DNA of 64,000 nucleotides from Acidimicrobiia bacterium (GCA_029210695.1 JARGFH010000003.1:1-64000); one strand, 5' to 3'; positions 6,009-14,849 are shown, counted from the first letter of the stretch. Notes: generated by a model not told the origin, from the letters alone. Program-made: numbers and translations.

Positions 6009-8806
6009 TGACGGCTGAGGCCCGACCTCCAACGGGCCGCTCGACGGCTCGCCCCGAATCGCGGGGAAGTTCAGGTCGTGTGCCTCCGCATAATCTCGAA
6101 GCTGAGGAGTCGGTCCTCGGGGCAGTGATGCTCTCGTCCGACGCCGCCAACTCGGTGATGGACAAGCTCGCCCCCGAGGACTTCTACGTCCCGGCCCACC
6201 AAGCGATTTTCGAGGCAGTTGCCCGGCTCTACAACAGCAACCAGCCGATCGATATCGTCACGGTGTCCGATTCCCTCCGCCGCAGTGAGGAGATTGATCG
6301 GATTGGTGGCGTTGTCTACCTCACCGAACTGATGGAGCGGGTGCCGACCGCCTCGAACGTCGACTACTACGCCACCATCGTCGAGGAGCACGCACTCCGT
6401 CGCAGCTTGCTGCAGGCGGGAGCGCGGATCACCGATTTTGCCTTGCAGACGGATGAGGAGATCATCGACATCCTCGACAACGCCGAGCAAACGGTGCTTG
6501 GTGTAGCCGAACGGCGAGTTGGTGACGGATTGCAGCCGATTGCCCCGCTGCTGCAATCGACCCTCGAGGTCATTGAAGAACTCGAGGCTTCGGGGAACGC
6601 GATTACCGGTCTGGCGACCGGCTATCGGGATCTCGATGTCAAGCTGGCCGGATTGCACCCCGCCAATCTGTTGATCGTGGCGGCCAGGCCGAGCATGGGC
6701 AAGTGTCTGGTTGGGTCAACGAGAGTTGTGGACCCGAAGACCGGCGCGATGACGGCGATCGAAGATCTCGTCGGCGATACCGAGTCACAGGGCCTCCAAC
6801 ATGTGTTTGCCTACGATGAAACGGAACGGCAACTTGTGACCGCCAGTCCCTCCGCCTGGGCAGACAACGGCCCGAGGGAGACGTTTTGCCTAACCACGCG
6901 GCTAGGTCGAACGATCACCGCCACCGCTAATCATCCGGTCTTGACCTGGACGGGGTGGAGGCGACTCGACCAGGTGGAGATCGGCCAGCCCATCGCAGTA
7001 GCCGGCCGTGTCGATGTCTTTGGTGTCGACCGCCTTCCCGAAGCCGAGGTCGCACTCCTCGGATTGCTTATCGGTGATGGGACTACGACGGGGACGAGTC
7101 CGAAATTCACTACGGCCGATCCCACGCTTCTCGCCGAACTGGAGCGCCTTGCTCGTGATATGGGCATGCAGGTGACCGGCCATGGGGATCACTCGCTGAC
7201 CTACCGAATTGTCGGACGGTCGGACCGTCCCTCTCAGAAGGATGTCGCCGCTGCTTCCGGAGTATCGGACGCAACGGTCTCACTGGCCCTGTCCGGGAAG
7301 CCGGGACCATCGGAGGCCACTCGGGCTAGCGTTCTGGCAGCTGCGGAGAAGCTTGGGTACAGGAACGAAGGTGCTCGGCCTCCGAATCCATTGGTTGGGA
7401 TCCTTGAACGGCATGGCTTATGGGGCTGCGTTGCCGCAACGAAATTCGTACCCAACGCCGTGTTCAGGCTTCCAAAAGACCAACTCGCGCGCTTCCTTTC
7501 CCGACTCTATGCGACAGATGGCTCGGCCTGGGTATCGGGGGATTGTTACCGCATCGAATACGGCACGGTTTCGGAGCAACTTGCGCGCGACGTGCAACAT
7601 CTCTTGCTTCGGTTCGGCATTGTGGCCAAGTTGCGGCAGCGGCAGGTGCAGTACGCTGGTGATCGGCGGCCTTCGTTTGAGGTGGCGATCCAGGATCCCT
7701 ACTCGGTGCGTTTGTTTGCAGACCAGATCGGGATTCTGTCGAAGGAGCGTCAGGTTGCACAGGTGGTGGCCGCCGCTGAATCTCGTCTCACCGATCGCGC
7801 TCGCTCACGCCTCCTGCCGATGGAAGCATGGGATCTAATCCTTTCCGAGAAGGGCACAGCCAGCTGGGCAGACATCTCTGCTCGTTGCGGCAGGCCTCGG
7901 AACCACAACTGGCATGTGGGTCAACGGCGCCCTTCACGTCGTATCGTGTCTGAGCTGGCCGAAGCACTCAGCAGCGACGCCCTGCGCAGCCTGGCCAACT
8001 CGGATGTCGTTTGGGACGACGTCGTCTCTATCGAGCCCGCTGGTTGGCAGCGCACCTTCGACCTCGAGGTACCTCGTTACTCGAATTTCCTCGCAGGCGA
8101 TGTTGTTGTCCACAACAGCACGTTGGCGCTCAACATTGCCTCCAATATTGCAATGGACGGCGGGACCGTCGCGGTGTTCTCGATGGAGATGAGCAAGGAA
8201 GAGATCATCCAGCGGATGTTGTGCTCCGTCGGCCGGGTGGACTCGATGGCGTTGCGCACCGGCCAGCTCGACGCCAGGGGCTGGCAGCGGGTGGTCAATG
8301 CCGCATCGAAGATGTACCCGGCCCCGGTCTATGTAGATGACAGCGCGTCTGTGACCGTGACCGACATCAGAGCGAAAGCGCGCCGACTGAAGCGGCAGAA
8401 GGGTCTGGCGCTGATCGTCGTGGACTACATCCAACTCATGCAAGGGCGGAATCGTGAGAACCGTCAGCAGGAGATCGCCGAGATCAGCCGGAATCTCAAG
8501 AACCTGGCCCGTGAGCTCGACCTGCCCATCATCGCGGTGTCCCAGCTCAACCGTGGGTTGGAAGCCCGGGAGGACAAACGGCCCCGCCTGGGCGACTTGA
8601 GAGAATCGGGCGCGATCGAGCAAGACGCCGACATCGTGCTGTTCATCTACCGACACGAGTACTACTACCCGGACGATCCTGAATCCAAAGGCCTTGCCGA
8701 GGTGAACGTTGCCAAACATCGGGCCGGCGCAACAGGCAAAGTCGATATGACCTTCCTGCCTCGCTACACCTTGTTTGCCGATGTCGGGCGGGATGTCGGA
8801 CCCTAG
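6008..8806 (+). CDS. dnaB: replicative DNA helicase DnaB, interrupted by an intein
   Basis: Hexameric 5'-3' helicase of the replication fork. The 932-residue precursor holds two extein parts totalling 461 residues, a normal DnaB length. Residues 1-232 are the N-terminal domain and linker (RVPPHNLEAEESVLGAVML) and the start of the RecA-like domain. The Walker A loop PSMGK is broken after Lys232; Ser704 onward (STLALNIASNIA) continues it. Later motifs are VVDYIQLMQG (Walker B), ISRNLKNLARELDLPIIAVSQLNRG and the Arg-finger region LGDLRESGAIEQDADIV. Without splicing the ATP site cannot form, so the intein must splice for the cell to live. Last gene of the rpsF operon, followed by a hairpin. Confidence 0.96.
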   Translation: MTAEARPPTGRSTARPESRGSSGRVPPHNLEAEESVLGAVMLSSDAANSVMDKLAPEDFYVPAHQAIFEAVARLYNSNQPIDIVTVSDSLRRSEEIDRIGGVVYLTELMERVPTASNVDYYATIVEEHALRRSLLQAGARITDFALQTDEEIIDILDNAEQTVLGVAERRVGDGLQPIAPLLQSTLEVIEELEASGNAITGLATGYRDLDVKLAGLHPANLLIVAARPSMGKCLVGSTRVVDPKTGAMTAIEDLVGDTESQGLQHVFAYDETERQLVTASPSAWADNGPRETFCLTTRLGRTITATANHPVLTWTGWRRLDQVEIGQPIAVAGRVDVFGVDRLPEAEVALLGLLIGDGTTTGTSPKFTTADPTLLAELERLARDMGMQVTGHGDHSLTYRIVGRSDRPSQKDVAAASGVSDATVSLALSGKPGPSEATRASVLAAAEKLGYRNEGARPPNPLVGILERHGLWGCVAATKFVPNAVFRLPKDQLARFLSRLYATDGSAWVSGDCYRIEYGTVSEQLARDVQHLLLRFGIVAKLRQRQVQYAGDRRPSFEVAIQDPYSVRLFADQIGILSKERQVAQVVAAAESRLTDRARSRLLPMEAWDLILSEKGTASWADISARCGRPRNHNWHVGQRRPSRRIVSELAEALSSDALRSLANSDVVWDDVVSIEPAGWQRTFDLEVPRYSNFLAGDVVVHNSTLALNIASNIAMDGGTVAVFSMEMSKEEIIQRMLCSVGRVDSMALRTGQLDARGWQRVVNAASKMYPAPVYVDDSASVTVTDIRAKARRLKRQKGLALIVVDYIQLMQGRNRENRQQEIAEISRNLKNLARELDLPIIAVSQLNRGLEAREDKRPRLGDLRESGAIEQDADIVLFIYRHEYYYPDDPESKGLAEVNVAKHRAGATGKVDMTFLPRYTLFADVGRDVGP
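6704..8116 (+). other. DnaB intein with LAGLIDADG endonuclease and LacI-type HTH
   Basis: In-frame insert of 471 residues (233-703 of the precursor). It begins at Cys233 (CLVGSTRVVDP, block A) and ends VVVHN just before Ser704, so splicing uses Cys at +1 of the intein, the penultimate His, the terminal Asn and an extein Ser. Block B is ATANHP (Thr306, His309), block F is WDDVVSIEPAGWQRTFDLEV. Two endonuclease motifs are present: LLGLLIGDG at 350-358 and FLSRLYATDGS at about 495-505. Between them, residues 408-453 form a LacI-type helix-turn-helix. A second possible HTH (ASWADISARCGRPRNHNW) lies near residue 620. Both acidic residues survive, so the nuclease may be active. Confidence 0.93.
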
Positions 8807-8837
8807 GGCGGGGTGACACGGGTCGCCCCAGACAGAT

Positions 8838-8863
8838 GAGACCCCCTACTAAGAGGGGGTCTC
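8838..8863 (+). terminator. hairpin terminator after dnaB
   Basis: GAGACCCCCT (8838-8847) and AGGGGGTCTC (8854-8863) form a perfect 10-bp stem with a 6-nt loop, 31 nt after the dnaB stop. There is no U-run, as is common in actinobacterial terminators. Confidence 0.7.
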
Positions 8864-9010
8864 GGGTCGCTTTCGCCGGTCGCCGTTCGGGAAGAGTCGG
8901 AGGAAGGGGGTCTCCGTAAGTGCTCGGCAGTCCGTTCCGGTGAAAACGTTCTACTCACATCATCGGCGCGATCTAGCCGGACCTTGAGGAGTTTGACCGA
9001 TTTCTCTCTG

Positions 9011-9016
9011 TAGGCT
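9011..9016 (+). promoter_or_regulatory. -10 box of a leaderless promoter for the EamA gene
   Basis: TAGGCT, then 6 nt, then the ATG at 9023. No Shine-Dalgarno is present. The -35 is not obvious. Confidence 0.45.
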
Positions 9017-9022
9017 GCCGGA

Positions 9023-9928
9023 ATGCCCGGGAAATGGACTGCCGCCGTTGTTCTCGCCGCGGTTGCAGCGGCTTGGGGAACGATCCCGCTCATTGTTCGC
9101 ACTGTCGATTTGCCGGCGGAGCAGTTGGTTGCTGCGCGGCTGTGGTTGGGAGCGCTGCCGCTCCTGATCTGGGTAGTTGCCCGGAGACAACATCATCTCC
9201 CGGCTGCCGATAGGGCTCGAGTTCTGACGCTCGGTGTGGTACTCGCCGCTCACTGGGCCGCCTTCTTCTGGTCCCTCAAGACGACCACGGTTGCGATTGC
9301 GCTCGTGCTCGTTTACCTGGCACCTGTTCTGCTGGCCGCCCTGGCTCCCCGGATTCTGGGTGAACATACCGACAAGAGAACCTGGGTCGCCGTAGCAATG
9401 GCGCTGCTGGGCGTCGTGCTCGTTGCCCGACCGGGTGGGGGAGCGACCTTGTCTGGAACGGTGGCCGGGCTGATCGCGGCGGCGACGCTGGCTGCTCTCA
9501 TCCTGATCGGAAAACCGGTCGCGCAGCGACTTGGTGGGCTCCGCTTGGCTGCCTACGAGCACACGGTTGCTGCCCTGGTAATGACCCCGTGGGCCCTGGC
9601 GGCGCTCTTCGAGGTTCCGTGGGAGGCGACCGACAATCCACCGGCTGTGGAAAGCTGGTGGCAACTCCTGGTTCTCGGCATGGTGCTGACGGGTCTTTCC
9701 GGCGTTCTCTACTGGACGTCCGTCTCCCGGCTGCGCGTCACGAGCGTCGGTGTGATCATGTACGTCGAGCCGGCCTCGGCCGTGGTCTGGGCTGCTCTAT
9801 TCCTTGGTGAAACGCCCGGTCTTCCCGCTGCTTTGGGAGTTGTGCTCGTGATCTTGTCCGGGATCGTGGCGGCGGTCGCCGGCGGATATCGGGCGGACCG
9901 GGGCGTCGCAGCTCAAGGTATTCGATGA
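9023..9928 (+). CDS. EamA/DMT-superfamily transporter
   Basis: Integral membrane protein of 301 residues with about ten transmembrane helices in two EamA halves (about 10-140 and 150-285). Half one has WGTIPLIVRTVDLPAEQLVAAR-like features and FFWSLKTTTVAIALVLVYLAPV; half two has VLYWTSVSRLRVTSVGVIMYVEPASAVVWAALFLGE, the classic PxxA/LGE end. The superfamily exports amino acids, nucleosides or other metabolites; the substrate cannot be read from sequence. It is transcribed alone between the dnaB terminator and the MBL gene. Confidence 0.85.
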   Translation: MPGKWTAAVVLAAVAAAWGTIPLIVRTVDLPAEQLVAARLWLGALPLLIWVVARRQHHLPAADRARVLTLGVVLAAHWAAFFWSLKTTTVAIALVLVYLAPVLLAALAPRILGEHTDKRTWVAVAMALLGVVLVARPGGGATLSGTVAGLIAAATLAALILIGKPVAQRLGGLRLAAYEHTVAALVMTPWALAALFEVPWEATDNPPAVESWWQLLVLGMVLTGLSGVLYWTSVSRLRVTSVGVIMYVEPASAVVWAALFLGETPGLPAALGVVLVILSGIVAAVAGGYRADRGVAAQGIR

Positions 9929-9980
9929 AGTCGCCGATGGAACTTCCAGCGTCGGACAGTCGGGCGAGAAGGGCACGAGG

Positions 9981-10778
9981 ATGTGGCAGGAGATCGCGGA
10001 AGGCGTTTACCGCCGTCGGTATGAGTCGCTCGACCTGAACGTCGGCGTCGTGATCGGCGGAGAGGGCGTCCTCGTCATCGACACGCGTGCCTCTCACCGC
10101 CAGGCTCAACAGCTCCTGGATGAACTGCGGACGTTGACCAGGCTTCCGCCACGCTGGGTACTGAACACCCACTACCACTGGGATCATTGCTGGGGAAACG
10201 CGTTGTTCCCGGCTGCCCAGTTATGGGGCCACGAGCGATGTCGAAGTGCGCTCATGAACGATGGAGAAGCAGCTAGGGCCGGGGTTCTCGAGCGGCTCAC
10301 CGAAGAGCACCGGGCGGACGTCGAAGAGGTGGTCATCACTGCTCCCGATCATACGTTTGGCGTCCGGCATGCCATCGACCTGGGAGGGCGCATCGTTGAA
10401 TTCAAGTATCTGGGGCTCGGGCACACCGACAGTGACGTTGTTGTTCAGGTGGCCGACTCGGGGACGTTGTTTGCCGGCGATCTGATTGAGGAGGGCGCTC
10501 CACCCTCCTTTTCCGACTCGTTTCCGCTGAACTGGCCGGAGACTCTGGATGCTCTGCTGGAGATGACGAGGGGTGTGGTCGTCCCCGGTCACGGAGACAT
10601 CGTCGACAGGGCATTCATCGAAACGCAGAGGGCCGAGATCTCCGCGCTCGCCGGCCTGGCCAGAGCAGCTTATGTTGCCGGCGAACGGGTTGATGAGGTG
10701 GACGTCCACACGAGCCCCTACCCCGAAGAGCCGACCAGGACGGCGATACAGAGGGCCTTTCTCCAACTGGAGGACTAG
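9981..10778 (+). CDS. MBL-fold metal-dependent hydrolase
   Basis: A 265-residue metallo-beta-lactamase-fold enzyme. The zinc motif is TxHxHxDH: His64, His66, Asp68 and His69 in THYHWDHCWGN. Further ligands are the His of GLGHTDSD, the Asp of FAGDLIEEG and the His of VVPGHGDIV. This is the glyoxalase-II-like single-domain group (quinoprotein relay SoxH-type or lactonase-type proteins); the substrate is unknown. No signal peptide, so it is cytosolic. The ATG has AAGGG 8 nt upstream. It is convergent with dcd. Confidence 0.8.
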   Translation: MWQEIAEGVYRRRYESLDLNVGVVIGGEGVLVIDTRASHRQAQQLLDELRTLTRLPPRWVLNTHYHWDHCWGNALFPAAQLWGHERCRSALMNDGEAARAGVLERLTEEHRADVEEVVITAPDHTFGVRHAIDLGGRIVEFKYLGLGHTDSDVVVQVADSGTLFAGDLIEEGAPPSFSDSFPLNWPETLDALLEMTRGVVVPGHGDIVDRAFIETQRAEISALAGLARAAYVAGERVDEVDVHTSPYPEEPTRTAIQRAFLQLED

Positions 10779-10820
10779 CCCCAGAAGCCTCCTTCTGCGA
10801 ATGTGGTGCCTGCGATCCGG

Positions 10821-11387
10821 CTAAGGGTTGAAGTCCTCGTGGACCCGACTGGGCGTCGGGCCGCGCTGACCTTGGTACTTGGACCCGGCCCGGTCGGTCC
10901 CATACGGATGGTCTGCTTCTGTGGATAGCTGATAGAAGCTGATCTGTCCGATCTTCATTCGTGGATAGATGGCGATCGGGAGAGTCGCCACGTTTGATAG
11001 TTCGAGGGTCAGGTATCCGTCGAATCCGGGGTCGACGAATCCCGCCGTCGAATGGATGAGGAGTCCGAGGCGGCCGAGGCTCGACTTGCCTTCGAGGCGG
11101 GCGACAATGTCGTCGCCAAGCCGCACCCGCTCGAGAGTTGAGCCGAGGACGAACTCGCCGGGATGCAACATGAACGCTTCTTCGTCGTCGACCTCAACCA
11201 GTGTGGTCAAGTCGAGTTGAGGAGCCTTTGGATCGATGTGAGGGTATTTGTGGTTCTCAAAGACCCGGAAGAAACGATCGACGCGGAGGTCGATGCTCGA
11301 TGGCTGCACGAAGGAGGGCTCGAACGGGTCGATCTCGATACGACGGCTCTCAATGGCTTCTTTGATGGTCCGGTCCGAAAAGATCAT
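10821..11387 (-). CDS. dcd: dCTP deaminase, probably bifunctional (dUMP-forming)
   Basis: Deaminates dCTP and, in this subgroup, also hydrolyses the product to dUMP, feeding dTMP synthesis. 188 residues. The region [20 protein letters not shown] with catalytic Glu129 in LTLEL and the end [13 protein letters not shown] match the Mycobacterium tuberculosis enzyme, which is a known bifunctional DCD-DUT; the plain E. coli enzyme differs in the HSTAGF stretch. I chose the ATG at 11387, preceded by GGGGG, over an in-frame start 15 codons upstream. It lies on the same strand downstream of tRNA-Gly, 107 nt away. Confidence 0.93.
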   Translation of the reverse strand: MIFSDRTIKEAIESRRIEIDPFEPSFVQPSSIDLRVDRFFRVFENHKYPHIDPKAPQLDLTTLVEVDDEEAFMLHPGEFVLGSTLERVRLGDDIVARLEGKSSLGRLGLLIHSTAGFVDPGFDGYLTLELSNVATLPIAIYPRMKIGQISFYQLSTEADHPYGTDRAGSKYQGQRGPTPSRVHEDFNP

Positions 11388-11494
11388 GTCGTTCCCCCGA
11401 TGAAGATGATGCACACAAGAGGTATCGGGCACTTGGCAGGTGTGACCGGCGGCTGCCGGAAGCCGACTGCCGTTTGTCCCGTTGCCTGTGGTCG

Positions 11495-11565
11495 AGCGGG
11501 TGAGGGGAATCGAACCCCCGTTCCAAGCTTGGGAAGCTCGTGTTCTACCACTGAACTACACCCGC
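11495..11565 (-). tRNA. tRNA-Gly (anticodon CCC)
   Basis: Full cloverleaf on the minus strand: acceptor arms GCGGGTG (from 11565) and CACCCGC (to 11496), D arm GTTC/GAAC, anticodon stem CGAGC/GCTTG with loop TTCCCAA giving anticodon CCC (11533-11531), and a T arm with TTCGATT loop closed by GGGGG/CCCCT. CCA is not encoded. It reads GGG codons, frequent in this GC-rich DNA. Confidence 0.95.
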
Positions 11566-11646
11566 GGGCACTGGGATTGTACCAATCTGGATCTCTGACG
11601 GCCCGGTCGACCTTCCGCGCGGATGCGGGGGGTTCCGACCCGGCTC

Positions 11647-11874
11647 TCACCCCAAGATGCTCAAGCCTCCCCAGACCCCCATCACGACCCCGACTGCCAT
11701 CAGGAACCACGCACGTCCGGGCCGGAACTCGCCTTCAACGCCGACGGGCTGTTCACCCCGGCGGTGTTTCCACATCGCAAGGCCGTTCCCTACCAGTAAG
11801 GCGAGGCCGACCCCGAATATCAGTTCGGGGAAGATCTGATCGATTCCTATGACGTCACCCATGAGGAGCGCCAC
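11647..11874 (-). CDS. small two-helix membrane protein
   Basis: 75 residues with two hydrophobic helices, about 14-32 (PELIFGVGLALLVGNGLAMW) and 55-73 (AWFLMAVGVVMGVWGGLSIL), joined by a charged loop (KHRRGEQPVGVEGEFRPGRA). I do not recognise a family, though small actinobacterial membrane proteins of this shape are common. An ATG at 11862 is an alternative start. It is divergent from the PhzF gene (45 nt between starts). Confidence 0.6.
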   Translation of the reverse strand: MALLMGDVIGIDQIFPELIFGVGLALLVGNGLAMWKHRRGEQPVGVEGEFRPGRAWFLMAVGVVMGVWGGLSILG

Positions 11875-11919
11875 CGTAGCCCGGTATCGTTGAGGCGAGG
11901 AAATCAGCGAGGAGCCACC

Positions 11920-12750
11920 ATGTCACGAACATGCCATGTCGTTCGTGTATTCACGCGCGGAGCGACAGGAGGCAACCACCTCGGAGTGGTGATCAGGTCT
12001 GAAGGACTTGGGACTCTCGACATGCAGGCGATCGCCACAGAACTGGGTTTCTCCGAGACCATCTTCCTCATACCCGGTGATCCGCCGGCGGTACGGATCT
12101 TCACGCCGGGTCGAGAGATGCCGTTTGCAGGCCATCCTCTGGTCGGAATGACCTGGATCCTCAGGGAACTCGATGTGCAACAGACGGATCGGCTCCTCTG
12201 CGGGATCGGCCTCGTTCGGGTCGGCTTCGACGGTCCGGATGCCTGGATCGAGGCACCGCCGGACCGACCGGTCCGTGCGGCCCCCGGCGCCGATCAGGTG
12301 GCGGCGACGCTCGGGCTTGTGGCACCAATCAGCGCGGCTTGGGTCGACATGCCTATTTCGTACCTCGTGCTCGAACTCGAATCACCAGAGGCTGTGGCGG
12401 ATGTGAGCTTCACCGAGGACGCCATGGCGGCGACGGGAGTTGGCGAGCTGTACCTGTATGCATGGGCGAATGGAGATCGAGCCAAGTCGAGGTTCTTCGC
12501 GCCTGAGGCGGGGGTATTCGAGGATCCGGCTACCGGGAGCGCGGCAGTTGCGCTCGCCTCGAAGTTGGCGAACGAAGGACGTTCGAGCGGAACCATCCTC
12601 ATCGATCAAGGTGACGAGATCGGACACCCTTCGACAATCGGACTGAACTGGAGTCCGGACCGGGTACGCATCGGGGGAGGGGTGTCTATGGAGGAGGTCC
12701 GGCTGTTGGACGAGTTGGACCGGCAGCCTCACCGGCCGCACACTGATTAG
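11920..12750 (+). CDS. PhzF-family isomerase/epimerase
   Basis: A 276-residue PhzF-like protein with the duplicated diaminopimelate-epimerase-like fold. Family marks are VRVFTRGATGGNHLGVV at the start, LGFSETIFL (catalytic Glu of the SET motif), VRIFTPGREMPFAGHPLVG and the C-terminal FEDPATGSAA. PhzF itself isomerises an intermediate of phenazine synthesis, but most genomic members have unknown substrates and nothing around this gene suggests phenazines. The ATG at 11920 has GAGGAG 6 nt upstream, so it is preferred to the in-frame start at 11890. Confidence 0.87.
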   Translation: MSRTCHVVRVFTRGATGGNHLGVVIRSEGLGTLDMQAIATELGFSETIFLIPGDPPAVRIFTPGREMPFAGHPLVGMTWILRELDVQQTDRLLCGIGLVRVGFDGPDAWIEAPPDRPVRAAPGADQVAATLGLVAPISAAWVDMPISYLVLELESPEAVADVSFTEDAMAATGVGELYLYAWANGDRAKSRFFAPEAGVFEDPATGSAAVALASKLANEGRSSGTILIDQGDEIGHPSTIGLNWSPDRVRIGGGVSMEEVRLLDELDRQPHRPHTD

Positions 12751-12910
12751 ATCCGGGCGTCCCGAGGCTCCGAGCCAGGTTTCCTCTGCCTGCCCACCGC
12801 CGCACCGATCCCTCCCATGCCCGCTTCCGGGAGACGGCTCGGTTGGGCCCGGTTTCAGCCGGCTCAGGCGAAGCCCGTCCAGCGCCCACCGAACCCGGCG
12901 CACGAGGTCT

Positions 12911-12916
12911 TAGAAT
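12911..12916 (+). promoter_or_regulatory. -10 box of a leaderless promoter for the CDF transporter
   Basis: TAGAAT, then 6 nt, then the ATG at 12923. No Shine-Dalgarno is seen. Confidence 0.5.
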
Positions 12917-12922
12917 CCCCTC

Positions 12923-13837
12923 ATGGCAACTGAAGGTTCACGAAAGGCGGTCTTTGCCGCCCTCACCGGGAACGCACTCATTGCAGTTGCCAAATTCATT
13001 GCTGCGGCCCTCACCGGCTCGGCCGCCATGCTCTCCGAGGCTTGGCACTCGGTGGCCGACACGGGCAACCAGACCCTGTTGTTGCGCGGCCTCGCTCAAT
13101 CGCGGCGGGCTCCCGACGCCCAGTACCCCTTTGGACGCGGCAAGGAGACGTACTTCTGGAGCTTCATGGTTGCGGTCATGCTCTTCGTCGGTGGCGCCGT
13201 GCTCTCCATACAGCACGGGATCGACGCGCTCCAACATCCCCACGAACTCGAATCCATCTCCGTCAATGTTCTAGTCCTGGGCTTGGCGTTCGTGATTGAG
13301 GGCTCCGTATTCCTCTTTGCCTACCGGGAGTTCAAACGCGAACGAGGCAGCCGCTCGAACTGGCGGACCTTCCGTGGCACCAAGAACGCTTCCATCCTCG
13401 TTGTGCTCCTCGAAGACAGCGCAGCCATCCTCGGTCTCGTCATTGCCCTCGCCGGCATGTTTCTTTCCGCGGCAACCGGGGACGCTGTGTGGGACGCGAT
13501 CGCCTCACTGATGATCGGTGCCCTTCTCGCCACCGTTGCCGTTCTCCTGGCGACGGAAACGAAGGCACTGCTGATCGGCGAGGCGGCGAGTCGGTCCGAC
13601 CGATCGGGTGTGATGGCGGCGGTGCTGTCACTCCCGCAGGTGAGTGGCGTCGGCCGACTGCTCACCATGCACATGGGCCCCGAGCAGGTGTTGGTCAACA
13701 TCGAGGTCGACTTCGTGGATGGTCTCGACTCTGCGGGTGTCGAGGCGGCGATCGACACCGTCGAAGCAGCCATCCGGTCGTCGCTGCCGCACGCCGGCAA
13801 CATCTTCGTCGAGTTGGAGACCGCCCACCGTGGCTGA
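12923..13837 (+). CDS. cation diffusion facilitator (CDF) metal transporter
   Basis: Proton-driven efflux of divalent metal ions (Zn, Fe, Mn or Co) across the cytoplasmic membrane. 304 residues, six transmembrane helices, then a cytosolic metal-binding-type domain (about 210-300). The helix-2 metal site is His42/Asp46 in EAWHSVADTGNQ. In helix 5 the usual HxxxD/DxxxD is replaced by LLEDSAAILGL, a form I associate with the ZnT9-like subgroup, so substrate prediction is unsafe. The thrB start overlaps its last 8 nt. Confidence 0.87.
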   Translation: MATEGSRKAVFAALTGNALIAVAKFIAAALTGSAAMLSEAWHSVADTGNQTLLLRGLAQSRRAPDAQYPFGRGKETYFWSFMVAVMLFVGGAVLSIQHGIDALQHPHELESISVNVLVLGLAFVIEGSVFLFAYREFKRERGSRSNWRTFRGTKNASILVVLLEDSAAILGLVIALAGMFLSAATGDAVWDAIASLMIGALLATVAVLLATETKALLIGEAASRSDRSGVMAAVLSLPQVSGVGRLLTMHMGPEQVLVNIEVDFVDGLDSAGVEAAIDTVEAAIRSSLPHAGNIFVELETAHRG

Positions 13838-14678
13838 GGCTACGGCACCAGGATCATCTGCCAACCTCGGACCGGGATTCGATACCCTGGCACTCGCCCT
13901 GGAAATCACCTGCCGGGTGGTGGCCGTACGTGCCCCTGAATGGATGGTGTCCCATCACGGGCCGCATGCTCCTGCGCCGGGGGACGATGATGCTGTGTTG
14001 CTGGCCGCCCGCACCGCCGTCGGCGCAGAGAACCCCCTGAAGCTCGAGGTGTACAACGAGATACCGCTCGGCCGGGGACTCGGCTCATCGGCTGCCGCAT
14101 TTGTCGCAGGCGCGGCCGCTGGTTTGCGGGCAGTTGATCAGCAGGCGGATACGGCCGTTGTGTTGCGGCTGGCTTCCGATCTGGAAGGACACGCCGACAA
14201 TGTGGCCGCCTCGGTATTCGGTGGATTGGTGGCTGCGGTGGGTTCGCTGGCCCAGCCACTCGTGCTGCATCCATCGCTGCGCCTAGTCATTGCCGTTCCG
14301 TCGCGACGTCTCCCGACCAAGTGGGCGCGTCAAGCACTTCCGGAGATCGTTGAACACGACGTGGCGGCCCGATCGGTCGCCAGGGTCGTGGCACTGGTCG
14401 AAGCCTTCCGTACCGCGGATCCAAGGCTTTTCGCGGCGGCGGCCGGTGATGAGCTTCACGAAGCGCCGCGCGGCCCGCTGTTTCCCGAGGCCGAAGATCT
14501 GATGTTCACCGCGCGATCGGCGGGCGCCGTCCATACATGTTGGAGCGGAGCCGGACCGTCGATCCTGGCGGTCGTCGATGGGGATGGGGTAGAGGCGGTG
14601 GCTACGGCTCTTCGAGAGGCACTCGGTAGTGAGGGCACAGTTCTCCTTCCCGCCATCGCCTTTCAGGGGCTCCGTTGA
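13830..14678 (+). CDS. thrB: homoserine kinase
   Basis: GHMP-family kinase that phosphorylates homoserine before threonine synthase. From the GTG at 13830 it is 282 residues. Motif 1 is APGSSANLGPGFDTL, the ATP loop is PLGRGLGSSAAAFVAGA and motif 3 is CWSGAGPSILAV. An ATG-initiated reading from 13644 would add 62 residues of out-of-frame CDF sequence and is rejected. The 8-nt overlap with the CDF gene implies coupled translation, an odd pairing since thrC and hom are absent here. Confidence 0.9.
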   Translation: MAEATAPGSSANLGPGFDTLALALEITCRVVAVRAPEWMVSHHGPHAPAPGDDDAVLLAARTAVGAENPLKLEVYNEIPLGRGLGSSAAAFVAGAAAGLRAVDQQADTAVVLRLASDLEGHADNVAASVFGGLVAAVGSLAQPLVLHPSLRLVIAVPSRRLPTKWARQALPEIVEHDVAARSVARVVALVEAFRTADPRLFAAAAGDELHEAPRGPLFPEAEDLMFTARSAGAVHTCWSGAGPSILAVVDGDGVEAVATALREALGSEGTVLLPAIAFQGLR

Positions 14679-14756
14679 TCAATATCTGGTTTGCGAAATC
14701 GGCTTGAAACAGTCATCCTGTAGCTCCATCCACTGATTTCTGGAGAGGATTACTGC

Positions 14757-14849
14757 ATGGGTTCGCTGGTCAAGAAGCGGCGCAAGAAGATGTCGAAGCA
14801 CAAGTATCGCAAGCGCCTCAAGGCAAACCGCCACAAGCGCAAGAGGTAG
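14757..14849 (+). CDS. small ribosomal protein bS22 (AURKAIP1/COX24 domain)
   Basis: A 30-residue, extremely basic protein: MGSLVKKRRKKMSKHKYRKR and ten more residues rich in Lys, Arg and His. It matches the AURKAIP1/COX24 signature and the mycobacterial 30S protein bS22 (MGSVIKKRRKRMSKKKHRK). GGAGAGG lies about 10 nt before the ATG at 14757. It is followed by a strong hairpin. Such genes are regularly missed because of their size; the match over nearly its whole length makes this call firm. Confidence 0.9.
   Translation: MGSLVKKRRKKMSKHKYRKRLKANRHKRKR

Noticed and set aside
13644-13829. Extended N terminus for homoserine kinase
   Set aside because: The extra 62 residues are the CDF gene read in another frame; the GHMP motif starts 5 residues after GTG 13830.
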